Below, in pieces: positions 62,621 through 64,000 of a DNA stretch of 64,000 nucleotides. The DNA comes from Whitmania pigra (lineage: Eukaryota; Annelida; Clitellata; Hirudinida; Haemopidae), in assembly GCA_021613335.1 (NCBI GenBank), contig JAJTWR010000481.1, positions 2,030,001 through 2,094,000 of the forward strand, in the 5' to 3' direction. The translations under genes were made by a program, and so were the position numbers. The notes under the pieces are model-generated. The model made no database searches and was not told the DNA's origin. It saw only the letters and a program-made list of their open reading frames with translations. Position 1 is the stretch's first letter. Each line of letters opens with the position of its first letter.

Positions 62621-63169
62621 AGCAATTTAACGCTCGATTTACTCAGTAATAAAAAAATATTTTTGGCCGAATGTTTGAAGTATAGAATATCTGCGAGGCA
62701 ATGAAATAAATGAAATATAATGAAATAAATGAAGAAATAACTTTAAAAAACTATTTATAAAAAAAAAGAACATTTATTTCTCAGCAGCGGAAGCAATAGT
62801 CTGACAATTGCATTCAAAAATGTCTTTCTCCGATAAGGTCAACAGATAGGAATCGGATAAATTGAAAAGGAAGGAAGATAAATGAGTAAAAATGAAGCAT
62901 GACAAGTTTTTCCATCTTAAAACTGGAAAACTGAGTAAACTCCAAAAAAGGTAATGGATGGATGCATTCATTTGAACTTCTGTTGTTCATGCTTTTTTCC
63001 AGCTATTTTTCATTTTTAATCGGTTTAATTGGTCTCGATGTAAAGTTCATAATTTACTTTTTAAATATAATTTTTTTTTTAAAGTTTTAATTGCTGATTT
63101 AAGTTGAAGCGCTTTTCATGCTCAGTTGAGTTGAAATAATTTCGAATAATAAAATATCAACTACTAAGT

Positions 63170-63170
<1 letters not shown>

Positions 63171-63202
<32 letters not shown>
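63171..63202. repeat. Short AAT microsatellite
   Basis: About ten AAT triplets followed by CGTCATCATCG. Confidence 0.9.
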
Positions 63203-63204
<2 letters not shown>

Positions 63205-63596
63205 CGTCATCATCGTAATCATAATGATAATTTACATGTAATATGATTTGCGAAATTAAATTTTCTTTGGTCCTTGGTCACATTCGATGTTTTAGAATAA
63301 TATTCAAGAAATCGAAATAAAATATTTTAATGCCGAGAAATGAATTCCTAACAAATGCTTGTTATTGTTATTGTGTTTGTTCTTCCGTGCAGAATTGAAG
63401 ACTAAGGAAAACGTGTCAAGGATAATAATTTCATCTCGACTTTTCCAATCATTCTTCCATCCATACTTCCGATCATTCCTTCATTCGTTCGACTATCCAT
63501 TTTTTGGCCTTCTATCCATTCTTGCATCCACTCATCAATTAGTAAATGCATTTATTTATCCACTACAGGTATTCACCAATTTTGCATTCATTCGCT

Positions 63597-63730
63597 AATA
63601 TGTCCTTCCATCCATCTCTGTATCCGTCCGTCTATCCATCAATCCATCCATTTCTGTATCCATCCATCCATCTCTGTATCCGTCAGTCTATCCATCCATC
63701 CATCCATCCATCCATCCATCCATCCACCCA
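63597..63730. repeat. CCAT microsatellite abutting a splice donor
   Basis: Imperfect then perfect CCAT repeats, running up to the minus-strand donor at 63731; the intron therefore begins GTGGGTGGATGGATGGATGG. Confidence 0.9.
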
Positions 63731-63731
63731 C

Positions 63732-63887
63732 CTGCTTCGTCACAGGCACCAATGTCCCCAACCCAATTGATTCCAGCGCATGTGAGATGCCAGGCTTTTT
63801 GTTGGTCATTGCAGTACACAGTGGTTATGTCTCCTTGGCGCACGGTGTAAGCGTTCCGTGGGGCCTCCACGTCCGGGCATCCGATTA
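63732..63887 (-). CDS. Sushi (CCP)-like module exon
   Basis: 156-nt exon, acceptor TTTTCCAG and donor CAG|gtgggt, phase 1 at both ends, as is usual for exons encoding whole extracellular modules. The peptide has four cysteines in a short CCP pattern: [13 protein letters not shown], then [26 protein letters not shown]. The Cys-(x)-Cys spacing and the W-x-G before the last Cys fit a Sushi domain, though shorter than the usual 60 residues. Same strand as the membrane-anchor exons at 58 kb and plausibly part of the same receptor, with further exons outside or unrecognised between them. Conservation of function is inferred only. Confidence 0.65.
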
Positions 63888-64000
63888 CTGGAAAACAACA
63901 TGTTGCAACGGTAACAACATGAACAACAATGGCGGTTATCTAAGAGAATAATTATTAATGCTGTTTTTTTAAATAAATAACAATAATAACGGCTTGTCTT

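Overview
This is a stretch of animal nuclear genome, not bacterial, viral or plasmid DNA. Genes are split by many mostly GT-AG introns of about 100-2,000 bases. The DNA is AT-rich, with long trinucleotide microsatellites and a tRNA-derived SINE, and the proteins are standard metazoan families (USP1, TRIM-NHL, proteasome RPT3, ABCG2, mitochondrial AlaRS, phosphorylase kinase beta, RFX, CHAC2). An invertebrate is most likely; the intronless TRIM-NHL gene would suit a lophotrochozoan, but I cannot name the species. There are no operons, CRISPR arrays or prophage. Exon boundaries were read by eye from splice signals, frame continuity and remembered family alignments; a few may be off by a base.

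Layout. 1-3.3 kb: gene-poor, with a broken LINE reverse transcriptase fragment. 3.3-6.5 kb (+): USP1-like deubiquitinase. 7.2-9.5 kb (-): intronless TRIM-NHL E3 ligase, convergent with USP1. 10.0-12.6 kb (+): proteasome ATPase RPT3/PSMC4. 12.6-15.4 kb: no gene, but an array of nested inverted repeats. 15.4-22.5 kb (-): 16-exon ABCG2-like transporter. 24.8-25.0 kb (-): small unidentified ORF. 25.7-32.4 kb (-): mitochondrial-type alanyl-tRNA synthetase. 32.4-35.0 kb: hAT-type MITE with target-site duplication, a duplicated SINE-like repeat and an orphan exon candidate. 35.0-46.9 kb (-): phosphorylase kinase beta subunit. 49.2-55.1 kb (-): RFX1/2/3-type transcription factor, head-to-head with 55.9-56.6 kb (+) CHAC2. 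57.9-64 kb (-): 3' end of a single-pass membrane protein plus an upstream Sushi-like exon, in microsatellite-rich DNA that may be intron.

Most notable: the phosphorylase kinase beta gene has two separate tandem exon pairs. One pair is 98/98 nt, where joining both copies breaks the frame; the other is 105/105 nt. Together with a possible 18-nt microexon they predict a family of isoforms. Also of note are two GC-AG introns supported by frame and family alignment, and structured repeats at 12.9-13.4 kb in which one outer stem shows a compensatory change.

The genes are unrelated housekeeping or regulatory loci (ubiquitin/proteasome, transport, mitochondrial translation, glycogen breakdown, transcription, glutathione turnover); I see no evidence that the cluster works as one system.
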